A stretch of DNA of 64,000 nucleotides, taken from the NCBI RefSeq assembly GCF_002737755.1, contig NZ_PEGH01000008.1, positions 62,001-126,000 on the forward strand. Direction: 5' to 3'. The notes under the pieces were generated by a model. That model had not been told where the DNA came from, ran no database searches, and worked only from the letters and a program-made list of their open reading frames with translations. This document shows positions 7,389 to 15,802 of the stretch, in pieces. Each line of letters starts with the position of its first letter. Within the stretch, counting starts at the first letter, position 1. Source of the DNA: Caulobacter sp. BP25. GTDB taxonomy: Bacteria > Pseudomonadota > Alphaproteobacteria > Caulobacterales > Caulobacteraceae. Made by a program: the position numbers and the translations under genes.

Positions 7389-9893
7389 GTGAGGCATCTG
7401 TACCTGTCAGCGGCGATCGCGCCGTTCCTGCTGATCATGCCCGCGGCCGCTCAGGCTGCGGATGCGGCGAAACCCGCCGACAAGGCCATTCAGAGCGCGG
7501 GCGGCAAGGCCCAGGGTGAGGCGGTGTTCTCGACCGGCGTCGCCAAGGGGCGTGACCGCCTGGACAGCGCCACGTCCACCAGCGCCCTGCGCGCTTCCGA
7601 ATTCGAGACCTACGGCGCCCGCTCGCTGGGTGAGGTCCTACGCAACATCCCCGGCATTCGCGCCGAGTACGCGATCGGCGAAGGCAATGCGAACTACTCG
7701 ATCCGCGGCCTGCCGCTGTCGAGCACCGGCTCGAAGTACGTGCAGCTCCAGGAAGAGGGCCTGCCCGTCCTTGAGTTCGGCGACTTGTACCTGTTCGGCA
7801 CGGACATGTTCATGCGCGCCGATCTCAACATCTCGCAGATCGAGACCATCCGCGGCGGCTCGGCCTCGACCTTCGCTTCGAACTCGCCAGGCGGCGTGAT
7901 CAACCTGATCTCAAAGACCGGCGACAGCGAAGGCGGCGCGGTTCAGGCCACGTACGGCCTGGGCTACGGCGAAAAGCGCGTCGATGGCGCCTACGGCGGC
8001 AAGATCAGCGACACGCTGCGTTTCCACGTCGGCGGCTTCTACCGCCAAGGTGAAGGACCGCGCGACGTCGGCTACACCGCCTACAAGGGCGGGCAGCTCA
8101 AGGCCAACATCACCAAGACCTTCGACAACGGCTATGTGCGGATCTACGGCAAGTATCTGAACGACCGTACGCCCAACTACCAGTTCGTTCCGATCAAGGT
8201 CTCGGGCACGAACGCCGATCCGACGTACAGCGCGCCCGCCAACTTCGACCCCAAGACCGACTCGCTGCTGTCGCGCTACACCACCAACGTCATCAGGTTG
8301 GACGAGAACAACAACCTGACCCAGAGCGATGCGCGCGGCGGCCAGCACGCCGTGGTCAAGTCGGTGGGCCTGGACGCCCAGTTCGACGTCAAGGGCTGGA
8401 CCATCACCGAGAAGTTCCGCTTCTCCGACGTGGGTGGCAGCAACCAGACCGTTCGCCCGATCGCGGTGAACCAGGCGTCCGTGCTGGCCGTGGCCAACGG
8501 CGGCGTCGGCAGCATGCTTAGCTACGCCACCGGACCGCAAGCCGGTCAGGCCATCACCAGCCCGGCGACCCTGAACGGCAACGGCCTGCTGACCTCCTCG
8601 TTGCAGTTCGGCACCAAGATCAAGAGCCTGGACAACGTCACCAACGACATCCGCGCCAGCCGTGTCTGGGATATCAATGGCGGCGACCTGACCACCACCG
8701 CCGGGTTCTACGCGTCATCTCAGGACTACGCGATGGACATGGCGTTCCTCAACGTCCTGGCCAGCGTCGCCGGCAACGGCCAGTCGACGCTGATCAACAC
8801 CAAGACGGCGGCCGGCGTGCCGTTCACGCAGGACGGCTATATCGCCTATAGTATCGGCAACACCCACCGTCGTAACTACGACATGAACTACGGCGTCAAC
8901 GCGCCGTACGCGTCGATCAACTACCGCATCGGCAAGATCGCCGTGGGCGGTAGCCTGCGCTACGATATGGGCAAGGTTCGCGGCACGCTGTACGGGGCCG
9001 AGTTGGGCGGCGGTCTTCCTGCCACGACGTCTTTCGACATGAACCGAGACGGCGTGATTTCGACGGCCGAGACTAAAGTGTCGTACCTCCCCCTCGGCCA
9101 GCCGGGCCACGTGGACTACGACTACAACTACCTCAGCTACTCGACGGGCTTGAACTACCGCGTCGCCGAGCAGCTGGCCGTCTTCGGCCGCTACAGCCGC
9201 GGCGGCCGCGCCTCGGCCGACAGGATCCTGTTCACGCCAGCGGTCAACTACAAGACCGGCAAGCTGGTGGACGACGCGAGCGCCTACGACACCGTCAAGC
9301 AGCTCGAACTGGGTCTGAAGTACCGGATCGCGGGCCTGACCTTCAACGCCACGGGCTTCTCGGCCAAGACCGGCGAACGCAACACCCAGGTCAGCAGCGG
9401 CGCCGATGGCCAGGCTCAGGTCGTGAATATCGTGCGTGGCTACGAGGCCAAGGGTGTTGAGCTGGAAGCGGCCGTTCGCAAGGGCCCGTTCAGCGTGACC
9501 GCTGGCGCCACCTATACGGACGCCAAGATCACCAGCGACGCCTCCCGTCCCGAACTGGTCGGCAACAAGCCGCGTCACCAGGCCGACTTCATCTACTCGG
9601 TGACCCCGCAGGTCGAGCTGAAGTCCGTGACCTTCGGCGCCAATGTGATCGGCACCACCAGCAGCTACGCGCAGGACACCAACCAGCTGAAGCTGCCCGG
9701 CTATAAGCTGGTCAACGCCTTCGTGCAGGTTCGCCCGACCGAGCGAGTGCAGCTGATGCTGAACGTCAACAACCTGTTCAACAAGCTGGCCCTGATCGAC
9801 TCCGAACAGCCCGCGATTCCGGCCAGCGGCGTCGTGCTCGGCCGCGCCTACCTGGGTCGCACCGCCTCGGCGACGCTGCGGTACACTTTCTGA
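7389..9893 (+). CDS. TonB-dependent outer-membrane receptor with EF-hand-like loop
   Basis: An 834-residue receptor: signal peptide (MRHLYLSAAIAPFLLIMPAA, cleavage near AAQAAD), plug domain (ARSLGEVLRNIPGIRAEY, NYSIRGLPLS, IETIRGGSASTF, GGVINLISKTG) and a 22-strand-type barrel ending in aromatic ATLRYTF. It imports a substrate across the outer membrane using TonB energy; the ligand is not evident and could be an oligosaccharide or siderophore. GTG 7389 follows GGGG at seven bases. Residues 550-561 (DMNRDGVISTAE) match a canonical EF-hand calcium loop and fall between barrel strands, probably in an extracellular loop. A terminator-like hairpin follows at 10026-10063. Confidence 0.93.
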   Translation: MRHLYLSAAIAPFLLIMPAAAQAADAAKPADKAIQSAGGKAQGEAVFSTGVAKGRDRLDSATSTSALRASEFETYGARSLGEVLRNIPGIRAEYAIGEGNANYSIRGLPLSSTGSKYVQLQEEGLPVLEFGDLYLFGTDMFMRADLNISQIETIRGGSASTFASNSPGGVINLISKTGDSEGGAVQATYGLGYGEKRVDGAYGGKISDTLRFHVGGFYRQGEGPRDVGYTAYKGGQLKANITKTFDNGYVRIYGKYLNDRTPNYQFVPIKVSGTNADPTYSAPANFDPKTDSLLSRYTTNVIRLDENNNLTQSDARGGQHAVVKSVGLDAQFDVKGWTITEKFRFSDVGGSNQTVRPIAVNQASVLAVANGGVGSMLSYATGPQAGQAITSPATLNGNGLLTSSLQFGTKIKSLDNVTNDIRASRVWDINGGDLTTTAGFYASSQDYAMDMAFLNVLASVAGNGQSTLINTKTAAGVPFTQDGYIAYSIGNTHRRNYDMNYGVNAPYASINYRIGKIAVGGSLRYDMGKVRGTLYGAELGGGLPATTSFDMNRDGVISTAETKVSYLPLGQPGHVDYDYNYLSYSTGLNYRVAEQLAVFGRYSRGGRASADRILFTPAVNYKTGKLVDDASAYDTVKQLELGLKYRIAGLTFNATGFSAKTGERNTQVSSGADGQAQVVNIVRGYEAKGVELEAAVRKGPFSVTAGATYTDAKITSDASRPELVGNKPRHQADFIYSVTPQVELKSVTFGANVIGTTSSYAQDTNQLKLPGYKLVNAFVQVRPTERVQLMLNVNNLFNKLALIDSEQPAIPASGVVLGRAYLGRTASATLRYTF

Positions 9894-10025
9894 TCTGGGG
9901 TGGGCGGGGCGCCTTGGCGTCCCGTCCACGCTGAACCGCCCTTCAAGGCCCGCCTGTTGGAAAGCCGGCGGGCTCTTGGCCTTTGGGGATTTCCAGTCGT
10001 CCTGGAAGCCGCCCCCACCCCCACA

Positions 10026-10063
10026 AGCAAAACCCGCCGCGGCTTGGGCCGCGGCGGGTTTGG
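10026..10063. terminator. Bidirectional terminator between TonB receptor and urcA copy 1
   Basis: AAACCCGCCGCGGC pairs with GCCGCGGCGGGTTT. T-rich sequence follows on both strands, so it can end transcription of the receptor (+) and of the UrcA gene (-). A weaker GGCCCGCC/GGCGGGC hairpin lies earlier, at about 9947-9975. Confidence 0.75.
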
Positions 10064-10071
10064 TAAGCTTG

Positions 10072-10122
10072 GGTACTGGTACGCTAGGTACTCGGAACGC
10101 TGTACTGTTACGCGGGGTACTA
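10072..10122. repeat. Degenerate 15-bp tandem repeat, about 3.3 copies
   Basis: Units begin GGTACT at 10072, 10087 and (one base short) 10102, with a partial fourth at 10116; each holds a GTAC core and an ACGC element. It lies in the 3' flank of the first urcA gene. Confidence 0.55.
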
Positions 10123-10135
10123 AAGCTTTTGCGGC

Positions 10136-10429
10136 TTAGCGCGCGACGGTCGAGGCCGGGTTGGCCGCGTTGTAGGCGCTCAGGGCCGGGTTGTTGATCT
10201 TCGCGATGGCGTCGTTGACCGAGGCGCGGATGCAGGCCGGGTACATGTAGCCGGCGAGGGCTTCGCCGCGAATGTCCTGCCAGCAGACGGTCGAGGCGGC
10301 CTTGACGATTTCGGCGCGGACTTCGGCGGCCGACTTGCCGGCGACCTTGACGCGCATTTCAGTGGCCGAGGCCGGAACGGCGGCGGCCAGGGCGATGGCC
10401 GAAGCGGCCAGAACGATGGAGCGGATCAT
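10136..10429 (-). CDS. UrcA family protein, copy 1
   Basis: A 97-residue exported protein with signal peptide MIRSIVLAASAIALAAAVPA and the UrcA pattern: MRVKVAGKSAAEVRAEIVKA, then cysteines at VCWQDIR and YPACIRASVNDA. It is probably periplasmic and of unknown function. ATG 10429 is chosen because the leader aligns with that of the paralogue at 10670-10981 and both mature proteins then start alike; an in-frame TTG at 10459 would add ten residues taken from the conserved leader. Its neighbour is the second urcA gene in the same orientation, but a terminator (10626-10660) separates the two transcripts. Confidence 0.85.
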   Translation of the reverse strand: MIRSIVLAASAIALAAAVPASATEMRVKVAGKSAAEVRAEIVKAASTVCWQDIRGEALAGYMYPACIRASVNDAIAKINNPALSAYNAANPASTVAR

Positions 10430-10492
10430 GTCGATGTTCCGAAAGGGGGTTGCGTTCAACCACCTCCAGACGCGTTCCTCTGACGGTCGTCG
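10429..10492 (-). promoter_or_regulatory. Conserved urcA leader, copy 1
   Basis: In the mRNA sense it contains a 22-base block (10471-10492) identical to 11025-11046, then GGAGGTGGTTGAACGCAACC. GGTTG/CAACC can form a small hairpin carrying the GGAGG. It is either a promoter core with the transcript start or a leader regulating translation. Confidence 0.55.
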
Positions 10493-10625
10493 AGGTCTTC
10501 CGCTCGTTTGATCCGTCCGTGTCGATATAGCGGCGTTCTATTGGGTGATCAACGATAATGTTGCGGCGCACCCTAAATTGGGTCGGTATCGTGGCGCCCG
10601 CGCCGCAAACCTGTTTTCGGGCGTG

Positions 10626-10660
10626 AAAAAGACCCGCGAGCGCGTTGGGCTCGCGGGTCC
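10626..10660 (-). terminator. Terminator of urcA copy 2
   Basis: On the minus strand GGACCCGCGAGC pairs with GCTCGCGGGTC and is followed by TTTTT. It lies ten bases after the stop codon. Confidence 0.88.
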
Positions 10661-10669
10661 TTTGCCTTG

Positions 10670-10981
10670 TTAGCGGCTCGCGACGCGCAGGGCGTAGACC
10701 GAGCGGCCTTGAGTCTTGTTGAAGGCGGCCAGTTCGGCGCTGTTGGTGCGGGCCACCGCGTCGCGGGTGATCTCGCGCACGCAGAAGGGGGCCAGCTCGC
10801 TGGCGGCGGGATTGCCGACCAGGTCTTCCTGGCACAGCTGCTTGGCGGCCTGGACGATGTCGGCGTGGACTTCGGCGGCGGCTCGGCCGCGCACCTTGAT
10901 GGTGATTTCGCCGGCGCTGGCCGAGGTGGCGGCGGCGGTGGCCATCAGAGCGCTGACGGCGATAACGAGCAGACGGATCAT
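10670..10981 (-). CDS. UrcA family protein, copy 2
   Basis: A 103-residue exported protein (signal peptide MIRLLVIAVSALMATAAATS) with the UrcA core ITIKVRGRAAAEVHADIVQA and cysteines at LCQEDLVG and APFCVREITRDA. It is a diverged paralogue of the protein at 10136-10429. The 5' leader is better conserved than much of the protein. Two perfect palindromes with central CG, like LacI-family operators, lie 100-165 bp upstream. Function unknown; probably periplasmic. Confidence 0.85.
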   Translation of the reverse strand: MIRLLVIAVSALMATAAATSASAGEITIKVRGRAAAEVHADIVQAAKQLCQEDLVGNPAASELAPFCVREITRDAVARTNSAELAAFNKTQGRSVYALRVASR

Positions 10982-11046
10982 GTTGATAGTCCCGGAAAGG
11001 AGGTTGGGTTCAACCGCCTCCCGGCGCGTTCCTCTGACGGTCGTCG
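10982..11046 (-). promoter_or_regulatory. Conserved urcA leader, copy 2
   Basis: It carries the same 22-base block (11025-11046), then GGAGGCGGTTGAACCCAACC, as upstream of the first urcA gene. The block ends 44 bases before the ATG here and 42 bases there. Confidence 0.55.
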
Positions 11047-11083
11047 GGTTCTCGCCTCCTCGACCGTCGCCTTACGAATGACT

Positions 11084-11145
11084 GACACCGGTGTCTATTG
11101 CAAGTGCGAAAACGCACGCAAACGAAAAAATGTTAGCGGTAACAT
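11084..11145. promoter_or_regulatory. Two LacI-type palindromes upstream of urcA copy 2
   Basis: GACACCGGTGTC (11084-11095) and ATGTTAGCGGTAACAT (11130-11145) are inverted repeats (the second with a 6-bp arm either side of GCGG), each with a central CG step as in LacI-family operators. The second differs from the Caulobacter XylR box TGTTAGCGCTACCA, as I recall it, at two of 14 positions. They lie between the second urcA gene and the esterase gene, so urcA is the likely target. Confidence 0.5.
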
Positions 11146-11209
11146 ATCGTTGCCAACGAAACGATTTCAAGCGGTTGCTAAATCGTTGTTCATGCTGCGC
11201 CGCGAAGAC

Positions 11210-12280
11210 CTACCGCTTACGGGCGGGCTTCTTGGGCGGCTTGGCCGGAGCGGGCGGCGGCGGTGGGGGCGGCGTCCAGTCGAAGGCCAGCAGCAGTGTG
11301 CGCTGCTTGGCGCTGACCGCCCCGTCGTCCGAGATCAGGTAGACGCGGATCGCGCCAGACGGCGAGGTCGACAGCGCCAGGCCCTCGAAATTGTCGCGCG
11401 GCATCGCGCCGTCGACATGCAGCGAGGCGGCCGTGCGTTGACGAGCCAGCGGCAGGGTGGGGTCGGAGATGAAGCGGACAATGGCTCGCCAGCCTCGGAC
11501 CGGGTCGAAGCCGCGGTGCAGGGTGGCGACGGCCGTCCCCTGGAAGGGGGCGAAGGCGGTCAGGCCCCAGGTGAAGTCCGGGCCTGACTGCGGCGGCAGC
11601 GACTTGCAGTCGGTCGACAGGCGGCACAGCCAGACCTCGCCCTCCTCGCCGCCGACGATGTAGGCGTCGGGGCCGGCGGCCGGATAGGCGCTCAACGCCT
11701 CCAGGCCCTCGTTGTCGGGCAAGATGGTGGCGGGCTTGGGGGCTGGGCGGGGCGCGCGCCAGCCGCCGTCGGCCTGGGCGGGATAGAGCCAGATGCGGTG
11801 GTCGCGCTCGAAGCTGATCAGGCGGTCGCCGTTGGGCATCACGGTCAGGCCCTCGGCGTCGGCGTTATGCTTGCCCTGCAGCGGCAAGCCGTCGGGACCT
11901 GGCAGCGGAAACAGCTTGCCGTCGGCCAGGCCGGCCAGGCGTCCGGCGGCGTCCAGCTGGATCCTGGCCTCGAAGACGTCGCCCTCGTCGGTGATCGCCG
12001 TCAGGGTGTCGCCGGCGCCGATGCGCAGGTCCGATAGACCGTGCAGCCGGGTGGTGTCGGGGCTGGTCAGCACCAGGCCGCCGGCATAGCTAAAGCCGCC
12101 TTCGGCCGTGACCTTGGTCGGATCGGCGGCGTCCATCGGGATGGGCGTGGCGACGACGGTGATCTCGGGCCCGGCCTTGACCGGCGCGGCGGGGACGACG
12201 GGCGGCGGCGCGGCGCGCTCGGCGCAGCCGGCGACCAGGCCGCCGGCCAGCATAAGCGCCAGCGCCAGCCGAGCCCTCAC
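11210..12280 (-). CDS. Esterase-like (phytase-type) lipoprotein
   Basis: A 356-residue lipoprotein: signal ending in lipobox LVAGC (C19), then a beta-propeller domain with paired DNEGLEAL and DNFEGLAL motifs and [11 protein letters not shown], as in the 'esterase-like activity of phytase' family. The tail is Pro/Lys-rich ([20 protein letters not shown]). Its ATG overlaps the cobT stop by four bases (12277-12280), which indicates translational coupling in one operon. The link between a cobaltochelatase subunit and this periplasmic or outer-membrane lipoprotein is not understood. The substrate is unknown. Confidence 0.82.
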   Translation of the reverse strand: MRARLALALMLAGGLVAGCAERAAPPPVVPAAPVKAGPEITVVATPIPMDAADPTKVTAEGGFSYAGGLVLTSPDTTRLHGLSDLRIGAGDTLTAITDEGDVFEARIQLDAAGRLAGLADGKLFPLPGPDGLPLQGKHNADAEGLTVMPNGDRLISFERDHRIWLYPAQADGGWRAPRPAPKPATILPDNEGLEALSAYPAAGPDAYIVGGEEGEVWLCRLSTDCKSLPPQSGPDFTWGLTAFAPFQGTAVATLHRGFDPVRGWRAIVRFISDPTLPLARQRTAASLHVDGAMPRDNFEGLALSTSPSGAIRVYLISDDGAVSAKQRTLLLAFDWTPPPPPPPAPAKPPKKPARKR

Positions 12281-14205
12281 GCGGGCGTCCTGGCGGGCTT
12301 GGCCGCCTGCGGGGTGACCACGGGAAGCGGCGCCAGTAACCCGCGCGCGCGCGCGATCTGGCGCGGCTCTTCCTCGAACAGGGCCGCCAGCTGCTCGACC
12401 AGCACGCCGCCCAGTTGCTCGACGTCGACGATGGTGACGGCGCGGCGGTAGTAGCGGGTGACGTCGTGGCCGATGCCGATGGCGATCAGCTCCACGGGGC
12501 TCTTGCCCTCGATCTCACCGATGACCTGGCGCAAGTGGCGCTCCAGATAGTGGCCCGAATTGACGCTCAGGGTGCTGTCGTCCACCGGAGCGCCATCGGA
12601 GATCACCATCAGAATGCGGCGAGCTTCGGGCCGGCCGATCAGGCGCTGGTGCGCCCACATCAGGGCCTCGCCGTCGATGTTTTCCTTCAGCAGGCCCTCG
12701 CGCATCATCAGGCCAAGGTTCTTGCGCGCGCGCCGCCAGGGGGCGTCCGCGGCCTTGTAGACGATGTGGCGTAGGTCGTTCAGGCGGCCCGGGGCGGCGG
12801 GCTTGCCGGACTTGATCCAGGCGTCGCGGCTGGAGCCGCCCTTCCAGGCGCGGGTGGTGAAGCCCAGCACCTCGGTCTTGACTCCGCAGCGCTCCAGGGT
12901 GCGGGCCAGGATGTCGGCGCAGATCGCCGCCACCATGATCGGCCGCCCGCGCATCGAGCCGGAATTGTCGATCAACAGGGTCACGACCGTGTCGCGGAAC
13001 TCCTGGTCCTCCTCCTGCTTGAAGGACAGCGGCGCGGTCGGGTCGATGATCACCCGCGTCAGGCGGGCGACGTCCAGCATCCCTTCCTCGAGATCGAAGG
13101 TCCAGGCGCGGTTCTGCTGGGCCAAGAGGCGGCGCTGCAGCTTGTTGGCCAGGCGCGAGACGACGCTGGAGAGGGCCGAGAGCTGCTGGTCCAGATAGGC
13201 CCGCAGGCGCGTCAGCTCCTCGGCGTCGCACAGGTCCTCGGCCTGGACGATCTCGTCGAACTCGGTCGTGAAGATCTTGTACAGAGGCTCGCCGCCCTGG
13301 GCCTGGCCGGGGTCGGGGCGGGCGGGCTTGGCCCCGTCGCCCATGTCGGGCGCCTCGTCGGTCTCCTCGACCTCGCCGTCCTGGTCGGACTGGACCATCT
13401 CCTCGTCGCCGGCCTCGGACTCGCGGTCGGAGCTCTCGCTCTCCTGCGGCGAGGAGCCCTCGGGCTGTTCGCCTTCGCCCTCGCCCTGTTCGTCGTCGGA
13501 ACCTTCGGTCGGGGAGTCGTCCTCCTCGCCGTCGTCCTCGTCGGCGCTCTCCGTCGCGTCGGCCATCTCCTCGCCGAGGTCCAGGTCGCGCAGGATGTCG
13601 CGGCTGACGCGGGCGAAGGCGGCCTGGTCGTCGATGGCGGCGGCGAGGCGGTCCAGGTCCTTGCCAGCCCTGGCCTCGATGTCGGCGCGCAGGATGTCGA
13701 CCAGGGCCTTGGCGCCGTCCGGCGGCGCATCGCCCGTCAGGCGCTCGCGGACCAGCAGGCCCAGGATCTCGGCCATCGGGGCCGACTGGGTGTCGGTGGC
13801 GACCGCGCGGGTCAGGCCCTGCTTTTCCAGCCGGGTCTCGAGGGCGGCGGTGAGGTTGGCGCGCACGCCGCCCAGGGCGTTGGCGCCGATGGCCTCCAGC
13901 CGCGCCTGCTCGATCGACTCGAACGCTGCCTGGCCGTCGGGCGAGGCGGGGCGGGCGCGGGCGTGGGCGATGGGGTCGTGGTGGGCCAGGCGCAGGGCCA
14001 TCTGGTCGGCCAGGCCCCGGATACGCGCAGCTTCCTTGGAGGACAGGTCTCGCGGGGGGTGCGGCAGCACAGCGCGGTTGCCCAACAGCTGCGGACCATC
14101 GCCCGAGAACACCACCTCCAGGTCAGGCGTCTCGGCGAGCGAACGGGCCGCGTGGGCCAGCGCGCGCTTGAAGGGTTCGGTCGGGCTTTCGGGCTTGGAG
14201 GCCAT
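12277..14205 (-). CDS. cobT: Aerobic cobaltochelatase subunit CobT
   Basis: A 642-residue subunit of the CobNST chelatase, which inserts cobalt into hydrogenobyrinate diamide in aerobic B12 synthesis. Layout: N-terminal helical domain, a long acidic Asp/Glu/Ser-rich linker (about residues 210-305), and a C-terminal von Willebrand A domain with the metal site [13 protein letters not shown] and a late [17 protein letters not shown] 14205 ([20 protein letters not shown]) matches the usual start; an upstream GTG at 14298 lacks a ribosome binding site. CobS and CobN are not in the window. B12 use is consistent with the B12-dependent mutase at 28933. Confidence 0.93.
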   Translation of the reverse strand: MASKPESPTEPFKRALAHAARSLAETPDLEVVFSGDGPQLLGNRAVLPHPPRDLSSKEAARIRGLADQMALRLAHHDPIAHARARPASPDGQAAFESIEQARLEAIGANALGGVRANLTAALETRLEKQGLTRAVATDTQSAPMAEILGLLVRERLTGDAPPDGAKALVDILRADIEARAGKDLDRLAAAIDDQAAFARVSRDILRDLDLGEEMADATESADEDDGEEDDSPTEGSDDEQGEGEGEQPEGSSPQESESSDRESEAGDEEMVQSDQDGEVEETDEAPDMGDGAKPARPDPGQAQGGEPLYKIFTTEFDEIVQAEDLCDAEELTRLRAYLDQQLSALSSVVSRLANKLQRRLLAQQNRAWTFDLEEGMLDVARLTRVIIDPTAPLSFKQEEDQEFRDTVVTLLIDNSGSMRGRPIMVAAICADILARTLERCGVKTEVLGFTTRAWKGGSSRDAWIKSGKPAAPGRLNDLRHIVYKAADAPWRRARKNLGLMMREGLLKENIDGEALMWAHQRLIGRPEARRILMVISDGAPVDDSTLSVNSGHYLERHLRQVIGEIEGKSPVELIAIGIGHDVTRYYRRAVTIVDVEQLGGVLVEQLAALFEEEPRQIARARGLLAPLPVVTPQAAKPARTPA

Positions 14206-14312
14206 GGCGACTGGGTTACCGACCTCGGGCGGCGAAGACAAGGAACGCCGCGCGCTGAAGCGGCGTTGATTTTCCGAATGCGCCGCTTGGGCGCTCACGG
14301 AGGGAAACCGTC

Positions 14313-14495
14313 ATGTTCAAATGGGCCATCATTCTCGCCATCGTCGCCATCATCGCCGGCGCGTTGGGCTTCACCGGCATCGCCGGCGCCGCCGCGGGCG
14401 TCGCCAAGCTGCTGTTCTTCCTGTTCCTGATCGGCTTCGTCATCGTGCTGGTGCTGGGCGCCACGGTGTTCAAGACCGTGGCGGGGCCGAAGTAG
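14313..14495 (+). CDS. DUF1328 small membrane protein
   Basis: A 60-residue protein with two hydrophobic helices ([20 protein letters not shown] and [20 protein letters not shown]), typical of the YtjA/DUF1328 family of small inner-membrane proteins. GGAGG stands eight bases before the ATG. It is divergent from cobT and ends at a terminator shared with the convergent DUF3089 gene. Function unknown; some relatives are stress-induced. Confidence 0.88.
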   Translation: MFKWAIILAIVAIIAGALGFTGIAGAAAGVAKLLFFLFLIGFVIVLVLGATVFKTVAGPK

Positions 14496-14505
14496 GGTTC
14501 AATCA

Positions 14506-14536
14506 AGATGCTCCCCCGCGATGCGGGGGAGCATCT
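14506..14536. terminator. Convergent terminator hairpin (family also at 42155)
   Basis: AGATGCTCCCCCGC pairs perfectly with GCGGGGGAGCATCT around GAT. It overlaps the stop codon of the DUF3089 gene. A nearly identical hairpin lies at 42155-42183. Confidence 0.7.
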
Positions 14537-15719
14537 ATTTGGCCCCGTAGGTCGCCGCCTGCCGATCGACCAGCGCCACCAGGTCGCCCATGGCCAGGTT
14601 CACGTCGATCAGGTGCAGCCCCCAATCCTTCAGCACGACGCCCGCGACCGCGATGTCGCCGCTGATGTCATCGGCGCGCGGGTCGGCCGGGTCGGCGTTG
14701 ACCTTCACCGACAGGTAGGTGAATTCGCCGTCGTTGACGCAGCGTCCCGACAGCAGGCTGGGCGTAGAGACGAACGGCGTCGTCACCTGGAGGCCTTTGG
14801 CGAACGGCTTGGGTGACTGTCCTTCAACGGCGCCGAAGCCCTTGCTGCTGAGATAGGCGTGCAGCGGCGCCTCGTCCGACGAGGCCTTGCCCGCCAGCAG
14901 GGCGGCGGGGTTCACGCAGCCGGCGCGATGGCCTTCCGGATCTGTCTTGCCAAAGCGGCTGTTCGCCGGCGGCGGGCTCGCGGCGCGGAACGAGACATAG
15001 GTGACGATGCAGCCGGCTTCATCGGCCTTCGTACACAGCGGGATCGAGCCGTACTTTCCGGCCGCGTCCACCGGCGTGTTCATGCCCAACACCAGGGCCG
15101 AGATCATCTGCTTCTGAACCGGTTGGCCGTCGATCTCCCCCTTCAGCAGGTTCAGCAGGATGCGCGAGCCTTGGCTATGGCCGATCAGGACCACGCCTCT
15201 TGCCTGGTTATTGGGGCCCTTGTTCTCGTTGGCGAGATACCAGCGCCAGGCGTCGCGGACGTCGGCGTAGGCCAGCTCGGCGTCGCCGGGCGACGGGCGT
15301 CCCAGCATGACCGATCGCAGCGCCGCCAGGGTGACTTGGCGATACATCGGCGCAAACACGCGACACGTGGAGGCGAAGCGCGCCAGTTGCTGGTCGACGA
15401 CCCGGCGCTCGGCCGCGTCGATGACCATGTCGCTGTTGCCGCCGGAGTCGGTCGACACGGTGGGATAGACGTAGAAGCAGTCATAGGCCGGCGCGGCCGC
15501 GGCCTTGAAGGGCTCGACCGAGGTCTTGGCGTCGGCTTCGACGATGGTCGTGGTCTGGTCCGAGGCGCAGGCGTCCTGGCGGCCCGGCAGGCATAGCCAG
15601 TTGTCGGCCTTGGCGTAGTCGTTCGGCGTGGTGGGGACGGGCGTCGTCTGGGCGCAGGCCGACGCGCTCATCGTCAAGATCGCCGCCAAGCCCATGGCGG
15701 CCAGCCTCATCCTGGTCAT
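14535..15719 (-). CDS. DUF3089 alpha/beta-hydrolase-like secreted protein
   Basis: A 394-residue exported protein with an N-terminal signal (MGLAAILTMSASACAQ, possibly a lipobox SASAC). The nucleophile elbow is VVLIGHSQGSRIL, and the FYVYPTVSTDSGGNSDM stretch is typical of DUF3089, a lipase-like alpha/beta hydrolase family. The late HLIDVNLAMGDLVALV carries a candidate catalytic histidine. The natural ester substrate is unknown. ATG 15719 is preceded by an AAGAG sequence. Confidence 0.82.
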   Translation of the reverse strand: MTRMRLAAMGLAAILTMSASACAQTTPVPTTPNDYAKADNWLCLPGRQDACASDQTTTIVEADAKTSVEPFKAAAAPAYDCFYVYPTVSTDSGGNSDMVIDAAERRVVDQQLARFASTCRVFAPMYRQVTLAALRSVMLGRPSPGDAELAYADVRDAWRWYLANENKGPNNQARGVVLIGHSQGSRILLNLLKGEIDGQPVQKQMISALVLGMNTPVDAAGKYGSIPLCTKADEAGCIVTYVSFRAASPPPANSRFGKTDPEGHRAGCVNPAALLAGKASSDEAPLHAYLSSKGFGAVEGQSPKPFAKGLQVTTPFVSTPSLLSGRCVNDGEFTYLSVKVNADPADPRADDISGDIAVAGVVLKDWGLHLIDVNLAMGDLVALVDRQAATYGAK

Positions 15720-15802
15720 GCTCTTCCCCTCGCGCGGCGTTCGAACGCCCGTTTGGCGCGGAGCATGGCCTCAAACCGGCGCCCGCGCCAAGGGGGAACA
15801 TC

